Below are positions 1 through 8,607 of a stretch of DNA of 64,000 nt, piece by piece. A program made the translations under genes and the position numbers. Positions within the stretch are counted from its first letter, which is position 1; each line of letters opens with the position of its first letter. The notes below the pieces were generated by a model, which saw nothing but the letters and a program-made list of their open reading frames with translations, was not told where the DNA came from and made no database searches. The stretch comes from Cellulophaga tyrosinoxydans (GTDB taxonomy: Bacteria > Bacteroidota > Bacteroidia > Flavobacteriales > Flavobacteriaceae), in the NCBI RefSeq assembly GCF_900176415.1, contig NZ_FWXO01000003.1, positions 1-64,000 on the forward strand, in the 5' to 3' direction.

Positions 1-1539
1 ACTTTAGAATTAACTATTGATACTACAGCGCCGAGTGCTCCAATTGTAGAAATCACGGAAGACGTTAATAATGAAGGCTTAATTTCCGAAGATGAATTGA
101 TTGGCGATATTGATGCAGTGCTAACACTTCCTGCAGATGCTGTAGAAGGAGATACTGTAACAATTTCCGATGGAAATGGAAACACTCAAAATATCATACT
201 GACAGCTACAGATATTGTTAATGGAACAATTAATGTAATTATATCAAATCCTGGTGATAATGGAACTATTGATGTAAATGCTTATATAACCGATGTAGCT
301 GGAAATGTAGGATCTAATAGCGTAACAGATAGTGCAACACTAGATTTAACAAATCCTTTGGTTGATAGTTTCGCCACTATAGATATTACTCCTGTTTTAA
401 CTGGTCAAGGAGATCCAAATGAAACTTTAACCATAGCCTTAGACACTAATGCAGATGGCACACCTGACGTTACATATACAATTACTACTGACGGAAATGG
501 AGATTGGAGCTTAGACACTGAAACAGCAACCCCTAATTCTGGAAGCTTCCCAGTTCTGGTAGATCAAGATGTAATTGATATTACTGCTACTGATCCTGCT
601 GGCAATAGCGGAATGGGTGCAGTTACCGTTTCTGTTGATTCTGATGGCGATGGACTTAATGATAACGAAGAGGTTACCTTAGGAACTGATCCGAACAATC
701 CGGATTCAGATGGCGATGGTATAAATGATGGACAAGAGGTAAATATTGACAATACAGACCCATTAGACGATTGTAGTTCTATTGGTGGAACTCCTTTAGA
801 TACTAGTGATTGTGATACCGACGGACTTACAACTTCTGAAGAGACCACTTTAGGTACGGATCCTAATAATCCGGATTCCGATATTGATGGTCTGCTAGAT
901 GGTGAAGAAGTAGCCTTAGGTACCGACCCAAATAATCCTGACTCAGATGGAGATGGCATAAATGATGGTCAAGAAGTTACCGATGCAACTAATCCTCTAG
1001 ACGATTGTGATCATATTGGTGGCAATGCTCTTCCCGATAGTGATTGTGATGCGGATGGTCTAACCACTGCTCAAGAAGATGCTATTGGAACTGATCCAGA
1101 TAATGCCGATACAGATGGTGATACTATTAATGATGGTCAGGAAATTAATGACGGTACTGATCCTCTTAATCCTTGCGATTCTATAGGTGGTGTACCGACG
1201 CTTGGTGCAGGTTGTAATTCTGAAGTAGTGGAATCTGGTATTGCCGTTTCTAACGAAATTATAACGCCTGATAATGATGGAACTAATGATTTCTTTAGAA
1301 TTGAAAATATCGAATCTTTCCCAAACAATACGGTTCAAATTTATAACCGTTGGGGAGTAATTGTATATGAAATGTCAGGTTATGACAATGTTTCAAATAC
1401 ATTCAAAGGAACATCAAGTGGAAGAGCTACGATTAATAAAGATTCCGAATTACCTGTAGGCGTTTATTTCTATGTTATTAATTATGTAAATAATGGTGAA
1501 AATTTAAACAAATCAGGTTATCTATACATTAATCGTTAA
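1..1539 (+). CDS. T9SS type B adhesin with TSP3 repeats (C-terminal part; 5' end outside window)
   Basis: The reading frame is open from base 1, so this is the end of a longer secreted protein. The first ~200 residues are Ig-like/bacterial adhesin beta domains (a module ending 'DPAGNSG' is typical). Then come about seven thrombospondin type 3-like calcium-binding repeats of the form DSDGDGxND..E..xGTDPxNPD (about 620-1190), with paired Cys-containing spacers ([24 protein letters not shown]). The last ~95 residues are a CHU_C/gliding-motility C-terminal domain ([12 protein letters not shown] ... YNRWG ... [10 protein letters not shown] ... GYLYINR), the type B signal for export by the type IX secretion system. 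A cell-surface adhesin is inferred. It lies 38 bp upstream of porP/sprF, a common partnership for such cargo. Confidence 0.85.
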   Translation, partial: TLELTIDTTAPSAPIVEITEDVNNEGLISEDELIGDIDAVLTLPADAVEGDTVTISDGNGNTQNIILTATDIVNGTINVIISNPGDNGTIDVNAYITDVAGNVGSNSVTDSATLDLTNPLVDSFATIDITPVLTGQGDPNETLTIALDTNADGTPDVTYTITTDGNGDWSLDTETATPNSGSFPVLVDQDVIDITATDPAGNSGMGAVTVSVDSDGDGLNDNEEVTLGTDPNNPDSDGDGINDGQEVNIDNTDPLDDCSSIGGTPLDTSDCDTDGLTTSEETTLGTDPNNPDSDIDGLLDGEEVALGTDPNNPDSDGDGINDGQEVTDATNPLDDCDHIGGNALPDSDCDADGLTTAQEDAIGTDPDNADTDGDTINDGQEINDGTDPLNPCDSIGGVPTLGAGCNSEVVESGIAVSNEIITPDNDGTNDFFRIENIESFPNNTVQIYNRWGVIVYEMSGYDNVSNTFKGTSSGRATINKDSELPVGVYFYVINYVNNGENLNKSGYLYINR

Positions 1540-1577
1540 AAGAAATATAATTAATAGTCATTAAGATAAAACATACC

Positions 1578-2507
1578 ATGAAAAAATATATCATAATCAT
1601 CCTAATAATCACTGGTTTTCAATCGGTTAGTGCTCAGCAAGATGCACAATACACACAATATATGTACAATACCATTGCCGTAAATCCTGCCTATGCTGGT
1701 TCTCGAGGAGTATTCAGCATTGGTGCGCTACACCGTTCTCAATGGGTAGGTCTAGATGGAGCACCTGTTACACAAACGCTTAACTTTCATACCCCTGTTT
1801 CTAACAGAGTGGGACTGGGTTTGTCTATAGTTAATGATGAAATAGGGAATGGAACCAATCAAGACACATATTTTGACGCGGCTTTTTCTTACACCATTCC
1901 TACCTCCGAAGAAGGTAAACTTTCCTTTGGATTAAAAGCGGGTGGGCATTTTCTAAACATAGATTTTACAAAACTTAGAAATTATGGAGCTGAGACCAAT
2001 TTACCTAATATTGACAATAAATTCTCTCCCAATTTTGGAGCAGGAATTTACTACCATACCGATAAGTTTTATACCGGATTATCTGTGCCTAATTTTTTAC
2101 AAACAGAACATTTTGATAATTCAGGCACTAATAGTTCTTCTTTTTTAGCTGAAGAGCGTTTAAATATTTACCTAATTACAGGGTATGTCTTTGATATAAA
2201 TCCTAATTTAAAATTTAAACCCGCTGGATTGGCAAAAGCAGTTAAAGGTGCTCCTTTGCAAGTAGATGTTTCTGCAAATTTCTTAATTAATGAAAAATTC
2301 TCTGTAGGTGCCGCTTACCGATGGGATGCTGCCGTAAGTTTATTGGCTGGTTTTCAAATTTCAGATCAACTTATGTTAGGATTAGCCTATGACAGGGAAA
2401 CTACTGATTTAGGCGCTACGCGTTTCAACGATGGATCTTTTGAAGTCTTTCTTCGTTACGAGTTTTTAACGAGATACAAAAAAGTACTAACACCAAGATT
2501 CTTCTAA
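1578..2507 (+). CDS. PorP/SprF family type IX secretion membrane protein
   Basis: 309 residues with a signal peptide (about 1-19, ending VSAQ), followed by the family opening QDAQYTQYMYNTIAVNPAYAG and SQWVGLDGAP. The rest is an outer-membrane beta-barrel-like chain ending in aromatic Phe-Phe. PorP/SprF proteins sit in the outer membrane and serve secretion or surface attachment of particular type B cargo; SprF is needed for SprB in Flavobacterium johnsoniae. Its position between a type B adhesin and a PD40-OmpA protein suggests it is dedicated to the upstream adhesin. This is one of many paralogues expected in such genomes, so I give no gene symbol. Confidence 0.9.
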   Translation: MKKYIIIILIITGFQSVSAQQDAQYTQYMYNTIAVNPAYAGSRGVFSIGALHRSQWVGLDGAPVTQTLNFHTPVSNRVGLGLSIVNDEIGNGTNQDTYFDAAFSYTIPTSEEGKLSFGLKAGGHFLNIDFTKLRNYGAETNLPNIDNKFSPNFGAGIYYHTDKFYTGLSVPNFLQTEHFDNSGTNSSSFLAEERLNIYLITGYVFDINPNLKFKPAGLAKAVKGAPLQVDVSANFLINEKFSVGAAYRWDAAVSLLAGFQISDQLMLGLAYDRETTDLGATRFNDGSFEVFLRYEFLTRYKKVLTPRFF

Positions 2508-2518
2508 ATCAATTGAAC

Positions 2519-4456
2519 ATGAAACTAAAATATATTGTAATCTGTACTACCCTGCTTACCATAGTTGGTAATGCACAAGAAAAACAAATTAAAAAAGGCA
2601 ATGCGTTGTTTGATAATTTTATTTATCAAGAGGCTATTGCTTCTTATGAAGAACTAATCGCTAAAGGCTATTCTAATGAAGATGTATATAAAAACTTAGG
2701 CAACGCTAATTATTTTAATGCCAATTATGAAGCTGCTGCTGGTTGGTTTGAAAAATTAGTGAGTTTAGATAATACTACTCTAGATGCTGAATATTTCTAC
2801 AAATATGCCCAGAGTCTTAAATCCTTAAAAAAATATAAGGAATCGGATGATTGGATGCGAAAATTTGAAACTGCTAAATCACAAGATAATCGTGGACGAA
2901 TATTTGGTAAAAGTGAAGATTATCTCAGCAAGATAAAAGAAAACTCTGGTAGGTATACCATTAAAAGTAGTAGCATAAACTCTACAGCCTCAGATTTCGC
3001 ACCTTCTTTTAATGGTTCGCAATTGGTGTTTTCAACAGCTAGGGATTCTGGCATTACTAGCAAAAATATTCACCAATGGACCGGAAAAGCGTTCTTAAAT
3101 TTATATGAAGCTACCATCAATAATCATGAAAATCTTACAGAACTTACGCCTCTTTCTAAAAAATTAAATAAAAAAACCCACGAGTCTTCCACTGTTTTTA
3201 CCAAAGATGGAAAAACCATGTATTTCACCAGAAATAATTCTGAAAATGGTGCATTCTCAAGAGATGAACAAGGGGTTAGTAGATTAAAAATTTATAAAGC
3301 ATCATTAATAAATAACACTTGGGATAATATTATAGAATTACCGTTTAATAGTGACAGCTATTCTGTTGCGCACCCCACCCTTTCCCCTGATGAATCTAAA
3401 TTATACTTTGCTTCTGATATGCCAGGAACATTAGGTGCTTCTGATATTTTTATGGTTAATATTAATGACGATGGCACTTATAGTACTCCTATAAATCTTG
3501 GCCCTAAAGTTAATACCGAAGCACGTGAAACGTTTCCTTTTATATCTTCCTCTAACAAATTATACTTTGCTTCAGATGGGCATCCAGGACTTGGTGGCTT
3601 AGATATCTTTGCACTTGATCTTAATAACTTAGATAACGGAGTTGTTTTAAATGTTGGAGCTCCTGTTAATAGCGAAGAAGATGATTTTACTTTTATAATC
3701 AATGAAAGTACTCGTAAAGGATATTTTGCTTCCAACAGAAAAGATGGCTTAGGCAGTGATGATATTTATAGCTTCGTTGAAAATACGCCGCTTAATTTTT
3801 CGTGCATCACTATTTTAAGAGGAATAGTTAAAGACGAAAAAACGAGTGAATTCCTACCAGATACTCGACTTACTGTTATAAATGCTGAAGGTGAAACTGT
3901 TATTCAAGGCGTTTCTGATTCTAATGGTAATTTTACCCTAGAAGGCGATTGTACCAAAGGTGACTACACCATTGTTGCAGCTAAAACAGACTACAATGAA
4001 ACTACATTTAATTTCACCAATTCTGGAGAATCCGAATTAAACAACCTTAATATTAGTCTTAAATCTAGCTTAGATGAAGCTGAAACAGGAGATGATTTAG
4101 CTAAAAAATTGAACTTAGAAAAAATCTATTTTGATTTTGATAAAGCTAACATTAGAAGAGATGCTCAAGCGGTTTTAGAAAAAGTAGTAACCTACTTAAA
4201 GCAATATCCTAATACTAATATCCAAATTGGATCGCATACAGATGCTAGAGGTAATGATAACTATAACCTAGCTTTATCCAACCGAAGAGCTAAAGCAACA
4301 TTACAATATTTAATCACTCAAGGTATTGATGAAAATAGATTATCTGCGCAAGGTTTTGGCGAAACTAATTTAACTAATAACTGCGATAACACAACTAAAT
4401 GCTCAGAGGAAGAACATCAACTTAATAGAAGATCTGTATTTTTAGTAATCAAATAA
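2519..4456 (+). CDS. TPR-PD40-OmpA family outer-membrane/peptidoglycan-binding protein
   Basis: Start chosen at ATG 2519; an in-frame TTG lies two codons earlier. About 645 residues. Signal peptide ~1-20 (ends GNAQ), TPR-like helices ~20-140, PD40/beta-propeller repeats ~150-420 (SPDESKLYFASDMPG, LYFASDGHPGLGGLDIF, GYFASNRKDGLGSDDIY), a carboxypeptidase-regulatory-like domain ~435-515, and an OmpA C-terminal domain ~530-645 (IYFDFDKANIR, GSHTDARGNDNYN, LSNRRA). The OmpA domain should bind peptidoglycan. The TPR-propeller-CRD-OmpA order is that described for PorE, a T9SS component of Porphyromonas. This one has an ordinary signal peptide rather than a lipobox. It is the third gene of the adhesin-PorP operon and is followed by a terminator. 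Confidence 0.88.
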   Translation: MKLKYIVICTTLLTIVGNAQEKQIKKGNALFDNFIYQEAIASYEELIAKGYSNEDVYKNLGNANYFNANYEAAAGWFEKLVSLDNTTLDAEYFYKYAQSLKSLKKYKESDDWMRKFETAKSQDNRGRIFGKSEDYLSKIKENSGRYTIKSSSINSTASDFAPSFNGSQLVFSTARDSGITSKNIHQWTGKAFLNLYEATINNHENLTELTPLSKKLNKKTHESSTVFTKDGKTMYFTRNNSENGAFSRDEQGVSRLKIYKASLINNTWDNIIELPFNSDSYSVAHPTLSPDESKLYFASDMPGTLGASDIFMVNINDDGTYSTPINLGPKVNTEARETFPFISSSNKLYFASDGHPGLGGLDIFALDLNNLDNGVVLNVGAPVNSEEDDFTFIINESTRKGYFASNRKDGLGSDDIYSFVENTPLNFSCITILRGIVKDEKTSEFLPDTRLTVINAEGETVIQGVSDSNGNFTLEGDCTKGDYTIVAAKTDYNETTFNFTNSGESELNNLNISLKSSLDEAETGDDLAKKLNLEKIYFDFDKANIRRDAQAVLEKVVTYLKQYPNTNIQIGSHTDARGNDNYNLALSNRRAKATLQYLITQGIDENRLSAQGFGETNLTNNCDNTTKCSEEEHQLNRRSVFLVIK

Positions 4457-4476
4457 ATACTTCCTTTTATAAGAGT

Positions 4477-4516
4477 AAAAAGGCAGAAAATCTACATTAG
4501 ATTCTCTGCCTTTTTT
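4477..4516 (+). terminator. intrinsic terminator after the adhesin-PorP-OmpA operon
   Basis: AAAAAGGCAGA ... TCTGCCTTTTTT forms a GC-containing stem, extended by AATCT/AGATT, with a run of six T. It begins 20 bp after the OmpA stop codon. Confidence 0.85.
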
Positions 4517-4575
4517 AATTGAAAATTACTGAAAAATCTATTGATCTACAGTAGTCAATATTTAATAAAGAGTAG

Positions 4576-4583
4576 TAATTTTG
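4576..4583 (+). promoter_or_regulatory. putative Bacteroidota -7 box for heme A synthase
   Basis: TAATTTTG fits TAnnTTTG and lies 17 bp before the ATG. No clear TTTG -33 element is seen at the usual distance, so support is partial. Confidence 0.4.
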
Positions 4584-4600
4584 TACCCTAAATTATAAGC

Positions 4601-5635
4601 ATGCAAAAGCACTTTAAAAAATTTGCTAAAACAGCTTTAATACTAGTTTATCTAGTAATTATAGCGGGAGCGGTTGTTAGAATGACAGGCAGTGGAATGG
4701 GTTGTCCTGATTGGCCAAAATGCTTTGGTTATTATATTCCCCCAACAGATGAAGCTGTGTTGGAATGGCAAGAAAATAGAGCATTTGAAAAAGGACAGGT
4801 CATAATTTACGAAGAGTCTTTAAAAATTGCTAAATCTAATTTTACAACCACCAAAAACTTTAATAATGCAAATTGGGAAGATTATACTAAACATGACTAT
4901 GCTATATTTAATGTTTGGCATACATGGATAGAATATATTAACAGGCTATTAGGTGCGTTAGCTGGGTTAGCAACTTTGGTATTGGCCATTGCATCTTTAT
5001 GGTTTTGGAAAAAGAACAAGGTAATACCTATATTATCTTGGTTAGTAGTTTTTGGAATGGGCTTTCAGGCATGGCTAGGTGCAACAGTGGTGTATTCTGT
5101 ATTAGAGCCAGTAAAAATAACACTACATATGATGATGGCCTTAATTATTGTGGCCATGCTCCTCTACATCATCTTTAAAGCTTCAAAATCGCGTAAAAAT
5201 AGAAAAAATAGTAATCTACTAATCAAATTACTAGGTGTAGCGATCATTTTAACCTTAATTCAAATAGTTCTAGGAACACAAGTGCGTCAGTTTGTAGATC
5301 ATCAAATAGATTTACATGGAGAACAAGCAAAAAATTTATGGCTTCAAAAACCAGAACTTCAATTTTATATTCACCGATCTTTTTCTGTTTTGGTTGTTTT
5401 ATTGAATTTATATATCGCTTTTCTAATCCACAAATCTAACTTAGGTTATAAAAAAATAAATTGGGTTCTTATATTGTTATTATCAGAAATAATATCAGGT
5501 ATCACCATGTATTATATGAATTTTCCCTTCGGAAGTCAGACGATACATTTAGTAATGGCCTCATTACTTTTTGGTGCACAATTCTATTTGGTATTAGAAG
5601 CAATAAATGCCAAACGAAGTGTCAAAACTTTGTAA
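4601..5635 (+). CDS. ctaA: heme A synthase, COX15/CtaA family
   Basis: 344 residues with about eight membrane segments. It opens with the family signature (VVRMTGSGMGCPDWPKCFGYYIPP) and carries the expected heme-ligand histidines in context: HTWIEYINRLLG in the first half, TLHMMMAL, YIHRSFSVL and QTIHLVMASLLFGAQF in the second. The enzyme oxidises the C8 methyl of heme O to make heme A for aa3-type cytochrome oxidase at the inner membrane. It stands apart from other oxidase genes here, between a terminator and an unrelated small gene. Confidence 0.93.
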   Translation: MQKHFKKFAKTALILVYLVIIAGAVVRMTGSGMGCPDWPKCFGYYIPPTDEAVLEWQENRAFEKGQVIIYEESLKIAKSNFTTTKNFNNANWEDYTKHDYAIFNVWHTWIEYINRLLGALAGLATLVLAIASLWFWKKNKVIPILSWLVVFGMGFQAWLGATVVYSVLEPVKITLHMMMALIIVAMLLYIIFKASKSRKNRKNSNLLIKLLGVAIILTLIQIVLGTQVRQFVDHQIDLHGEQAKNLWLQKPELQFYIHRSFSVLVVLLNLYIAFLIHKSNLGYKKINWVLILLLSEIISGITMYYMNFPFGSQTIHLVMASLLFGAQFYLVLEAINAKRSVKTL

Positions 5636-5640
5636 CTTTG
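5633..5640 (+). promoter_or_regulatory. putative -7 box overlapping the ctaA stop codon
   Basis: TAACTTTG fits TAnnTTTG. Its first three bases are the TAA stop of the preceding gene, and it lies 24 bp before the next ATG. No TTTG -33 element was seen at ~20 bp. Confidence 0.4.
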
Positions 5641-5664
5641 CAGCACTATTAAAACATCAATAGA

Positions 5665-6159
5665 ATGATTTATAAGATTCGTATAATTTTAGATACCGAA
5701 GAAGATATCTTTAGAGATATAGAAATAGAGGCTAGTAATACTTTAGAAGATTTTCATAATGCCATAACTCAAGCCTTTGGATTTTTAGGTAATGAAATGG
5801 CTTCTTTTTATACTTGCGATCAAGAGTGGAACCAAGATGAAGAAATTGCGTTACATGATATAAGTGATGGTAGTTCTGATGTGCGACTAATGAACGAAAC
5901 GTTTATAGAAGACATCATAACCGAAAATACGCCAAAGCTAATTTATGTGTACGATTTTTTAAGCATGTGGACTTTCTTTGTAGAATTAGCGGATATTGCC
6001 GAAAAGGAAGATGGTAGAACTTATCCAAACATCTTATTTAGTTTTGGTGAAATCCCAGATTCTCCTCCAGAAAAAAGGTTTGAAGCTGATCCTTCTTTTG
6101 ATTTTGATGATACCTATGAAAATTACGAAGATTTAGATTTTGATGAAAATTGGAACTAA
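5665..6159 (+). CDS. plasmid pRiA4b ORF-3-like (IS1096 passenger TnpR-like) protein
   Basis: 164 residues, very acidic. The N-terminal half (MIYKIRIILDTEEDIFRDIEI ... TLEDFHNAITQAFGF ... MASFYTCDQEWNQDEEI) matches the beta-rich pRiA4b ORF-3 family fold. The C-terminus is an Asp/Glu tail (SFDFDDTYENYEDLDFDENWN). Chromosomal copies are common in Flavobacteriia and are not tied to a transposon there; no transposase is nearby. Its molecular function is unknown to me. It probably has its own promoter inside the end of ctaA. Confidence 0.75.
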   Translation: MIYKIRIILDTEEDIFRDIEIEASNTLEDFHNAITQAFGFLGNEMASFYTCDQEWNQDEEIALHDISDGSSDVRLMNETFIEDIITENTPKLIYVYDFLSMWTFFVELADIAEKEDGRTYPNILFSFGEIPDSPPEKRFEADPSFDFDDTYENYEDLDFDENWN

Positions 6160-6205
6160 TTTCTAATACCTTAACTTAATATTTTTATTTCCCGAATTAT
6201 AAACT

Positions 6206-7264
6206 ATGATTAATTTATACGCCACTCAAATAGATACCATTTCCCTTCACCGCGTTGGGAATAAAAACAAAGGTGAAGCAATATTTTTATCTGAGGGCTC
6301 ATTTGCTCTAAACGATGAAACAACAGGACTTTTAAAAGAATACTTTTTTAAGCCCTTTCGTGAGAAAGAAGAAAATTACTTTCATTTTTCAAATGATGTT
6401 GATGTTGAGTTTAATGAAATGTATAAGATAGTATCTGCTATTTTTACAGATCCGGATAGCTTACATGCAAACTCTAAAAAAATTGCATCCTACTTATATG
6501 AACAGTCCAACCATCCACACATAAAAAGTGGTGAAGTTTATATTGCCTATTTAAGTGGTGTTCTGTTGGACAATGTTAAAGTGAATGCCATTGGTATTTT
6601 TAAAAGCGAGTTAAAGCACGATTTTATACAGTTTGAAGAAAAAGGTAGTAATCTAGACATTATTATTCAGCAAGGAATAAATATTAATAAACTTGATAAG
6701 GGTTGTTTAATATTTAATTCTAATAAAGAAGAAGGTTATAAAATTTTATCGGTTGATAGCAACCGTTATGATACAAAATATTGGCTAGAAGAATTTTTAG
6801 GTGTTGAAGCCTTATCTGATGATAATTTTAAAACCAAAAACTATTTAAAATTCTGTCAAAATTTCGCAAAAGATGTTGTATTGCCTGCAGAGGATAAGCA
6901 ACAAGAAGTGCTTTTTATGAATAGAGCAGTAAATCATTTTGCGAAAAATGATTTGTTTGAAGAAAGCAATTTTCTTAACGAAGTAATGGAAAATCCAGAT
7001 CTTATCCCTGAGTTTAAACATTATAAAACAGAAAAAGGTCCAAAATATAGTGTAGAAGACGTTTCTACATTCGATATTGCTAATAAAGCGGTATCCGATG
7101 CAAGAAAGAAAATAAAAAACGTAATTAATCTAGACACCAATATTCAGATTAAGCTAGATTTTATAAATCCAGAATCTGCACAAAAATTTGTGGAAAAAGG
7201 TTGGGATGAAGAAAAACAAATGTATTACTATTTAGTATACTTTAATAAAGAGCAAAAAAGCTAA
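6206..7264 (+). CDS. nucleoid-associated protein, NA37/YejK family
   Basis: 352 residues, no signal peptide or membrane segment. The N-terminus (MINLYATQIDTISLHRVGNKNKGEAI), the 'SGEVYIAYLSGVLLDN' stretch and the 'CQNFAKDVV' region are typical of the NA37 nucleoid-associated family (PF04245), which includes E. coli YejK/Ndp. Such proteins bind the nucleoid, but their exact role is unclear. It ends 4 bp from the stop of the convergent gene downstream, with no terminator between them. Confidence 0.75.
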   Translation: MINLYATQIDTISLHRVGNKNKGEAIFLSEGSFALNDETTGLLKEYFFKPFREKEENYFHFSNDVDVEFNEMYKIVSAIFTDPDSLHANSKKIASYLYEQSNHPHIKSGEVYIAYLSGVLLDNVKVNAIGIFKSELKHDFIQFEEKGSNLDIIIQQGININKLDKGCLIFNSNKEEGYKILSVDSNRYDTKYWLEEFLGVEALSDDNFKTKNYLKFCQNFAKDVVLPAEDKQQEVLFMNRAVNHFAKNDLFEESNFLNEVMENPDLIPEFKHYKTEKGPKYSVEDVSTFDIANKAVSDARKKIKNVINLDTNIQIKLDFINPESAQKFVEKGWDEEKQMYYYLVYFNKEQKS

Positions 7265-7268
7265 AACA

Positions 7269-8351
7269 TTAGATATTAATTTTGTTCTCCATTATTTGTT
7301 TCATACTTACATCTTCGTAATTATTTAAAACAAACTCTAAGGCTAGATGTAATACCTCGCCCATTTTGGAGCATTTTTTAAAGTTTACATCTAAGGTTAG
7401 ATCATAGATTTGCGATTTTAATAATTCTATATTCTCAGGTGTTGATATATCATCTTCAACACATGCTCGCATGAGTCGTTTTATTCTATTACCCGAACTT
7501 TTAATTCGTTTGGCGACAATAGAACGTTCTTCTAATTTATATTGATCTACTGATTTTTTCTGGAGCTTAGAGCGTACCAATTCTACCATTTGGTAGTTTT
7601 CTTTAAAAAACTGTGGGCGGTATACTTTTAATTTTCCTTCAAAGCATTGTTGATCAAAATCTATAGGCCTTATCTTATATACTACATGATCAAAATCATG
7701 AGTAGGTACAATAACATAATTATACGATCGCATGTCACCAAGCAACCTAATCATACAACGTTCATTAAATTTCACAAACTCTTTAGATAGTTGCGCTTTA
7801 TCAGGTTCTGTACAGTTTGGTAACATTTCCTTTATAAATACATCGCCAGGAATACCAGCAATATGCTCTTCTATTAAGGTGTTTTTGTAAACCAAAAAGT
7901 TTAAATTATAAGGAGATAACATATGCTCTAGCTCTAATCCATAGATTCTTGAAGCATCGGTTTTTTTTACATAAAAATACGTGAAGTTATCATTCAGAAT
8001 GTTTCTAACTTTAATTCTAAAGGGTTTAGAGTTACCGAAAGTACAGTAGTCCACAGCATCTACATTCAAATACTGAAAAATTTGGTCTCCCCCATCGGAA
8101 AGTAAAATAGAATATACTTTTTTTAGGCTTTGATCTATTTCAGCTCTTTCAAATTCCGAATAATATACGCGAACCCATAAACTATCTTCATCGTTAGAAT
8201 CATAAACAACTATAGATCCTGAAAATCGCAATAAATCTTCGTAAAAAATCGGAATTTCTATAGTACGATTATAATGTCTTAAATAGCTCTCTAATTTGCT
8301 ACTTACTGGGTAAGCGGGCTTTTTTTTAGACATTAATCTTTCTTCAGACAT
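7269..8351 (-). CDS. uncharacterised protein with kinase-like (PKL/APH-type) motifs
   Basis: 360 residues, cytosolic, and I do not recognise a named family. By eye, residues ~120-240 read like a protein-kinase-like/aminoglycoside-phosphotransferase-type core: FTYFYVKK (possible nucleotide-binding Lys 129/130), a following helix with Glu (GLELEHML), a hinge-like LIEEHIAGIPG (159-169), GDMRSYNYVI (205-214, in place of HGDxxxxN, with Asp206 and Asn211) and IRPIDFDQ (227-234, DFD in place of DFG). The C-terminal ~100 residues are helical and basic. A second Met at position 7 is an alternative start. Kinase activity and substrate are inference only. It is a single-gene unit facing away from the giant adhesin gene. 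Confidence 0.6.
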   Translation of the reverse strand: MSEERLMSKKKPAYPVSSKLESYLRHYNRTIEIPIFYEDLLRFSGSIVVYDSNDEDSLWVRVYYSEFERAEIDQSLKKVYSILLSDGGDQIFQYLNVDAVDYCTFGNSKPFRIKVRNILNDNFTYFYVKKTDASRIYGLELEHMLSPYNLNFLVYKNTLIEEHIAGIPGDVFIKEMLPNCTEPDKAQLSKEFVKFNERCMIRLLGDMRSYNYVIVPTHDFDHVVYKIRPIDFDQQCFEGKLKVYRPQFFKENYQMVELVRSKLQKKSVDQYKLEERSIVAKRIKSSGNRIKRLMRACVEDDISTPENIELLKSQIYDLTLDVNFKKCSKMGEVLHLALEFVLNNYEDVSMKQIMENKINI

Positions 8352-8517
8352 AAAAGCTATTTTAATATTGATTTCTTCTAAAGTTATTATTTAAATCCAA
8401 AAAAGCAACTAAATACCTAAAATAACCTAGTTATTATTTTATGAAATATGTCTTACGAAAACAGCAAATTTCCTACAATAGAAAATCCAAAGCAACATAC
8501 AATTAATGGTTCACTAC

Positions 8518-8553
8518 AACGGATAGTCAGTTCACAACATAGAATTGTCCGTT
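8518..8553 (+). promoter_or_regulatory. leader hairpin and TTCAC direct repeats before the giant adhesin
   Basis: AACGGA (8518-8523) pairs with TCCGTT (8548-8553), and CAGTTC (8528-8533) pairs with GAATTG (8542-8547), leaving a 4-nt bulge and an 8-nt loop. Two TTCAC elements begin at 8510 and 8531, 21 bp apart. A similar pair (TTCACAACAT, TTCACATCAT) lies at 21092 and 21112 before the next paralogue. No TAnnTTTG box was seen in this 256-bp intergenic region. Confidence 0.35.
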
Positions 8554-8607
8554 AGCTGAATTAGGCCTTATTTTATCTTAAAATGTGTCTTGATTTACCA
8601 TAAATAG

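Noticed and set aside
564-959. Minus-strand open frame of 131 residues inside the TSP3 region
   Set aside because: It mirrors the repetitive Asp/Gly codons of the real adhesin on the plus strand (Ser/Pro-rich low-complexity translation) and has no independent support.
5665-6159. Reading the pRiA4b ORF-3/TnpR-like gene as a sign of a mobile element
   Set aside because: No transposase, terminal inverted repeat or target duplication is near it, and chromosomal copies are common in this group.
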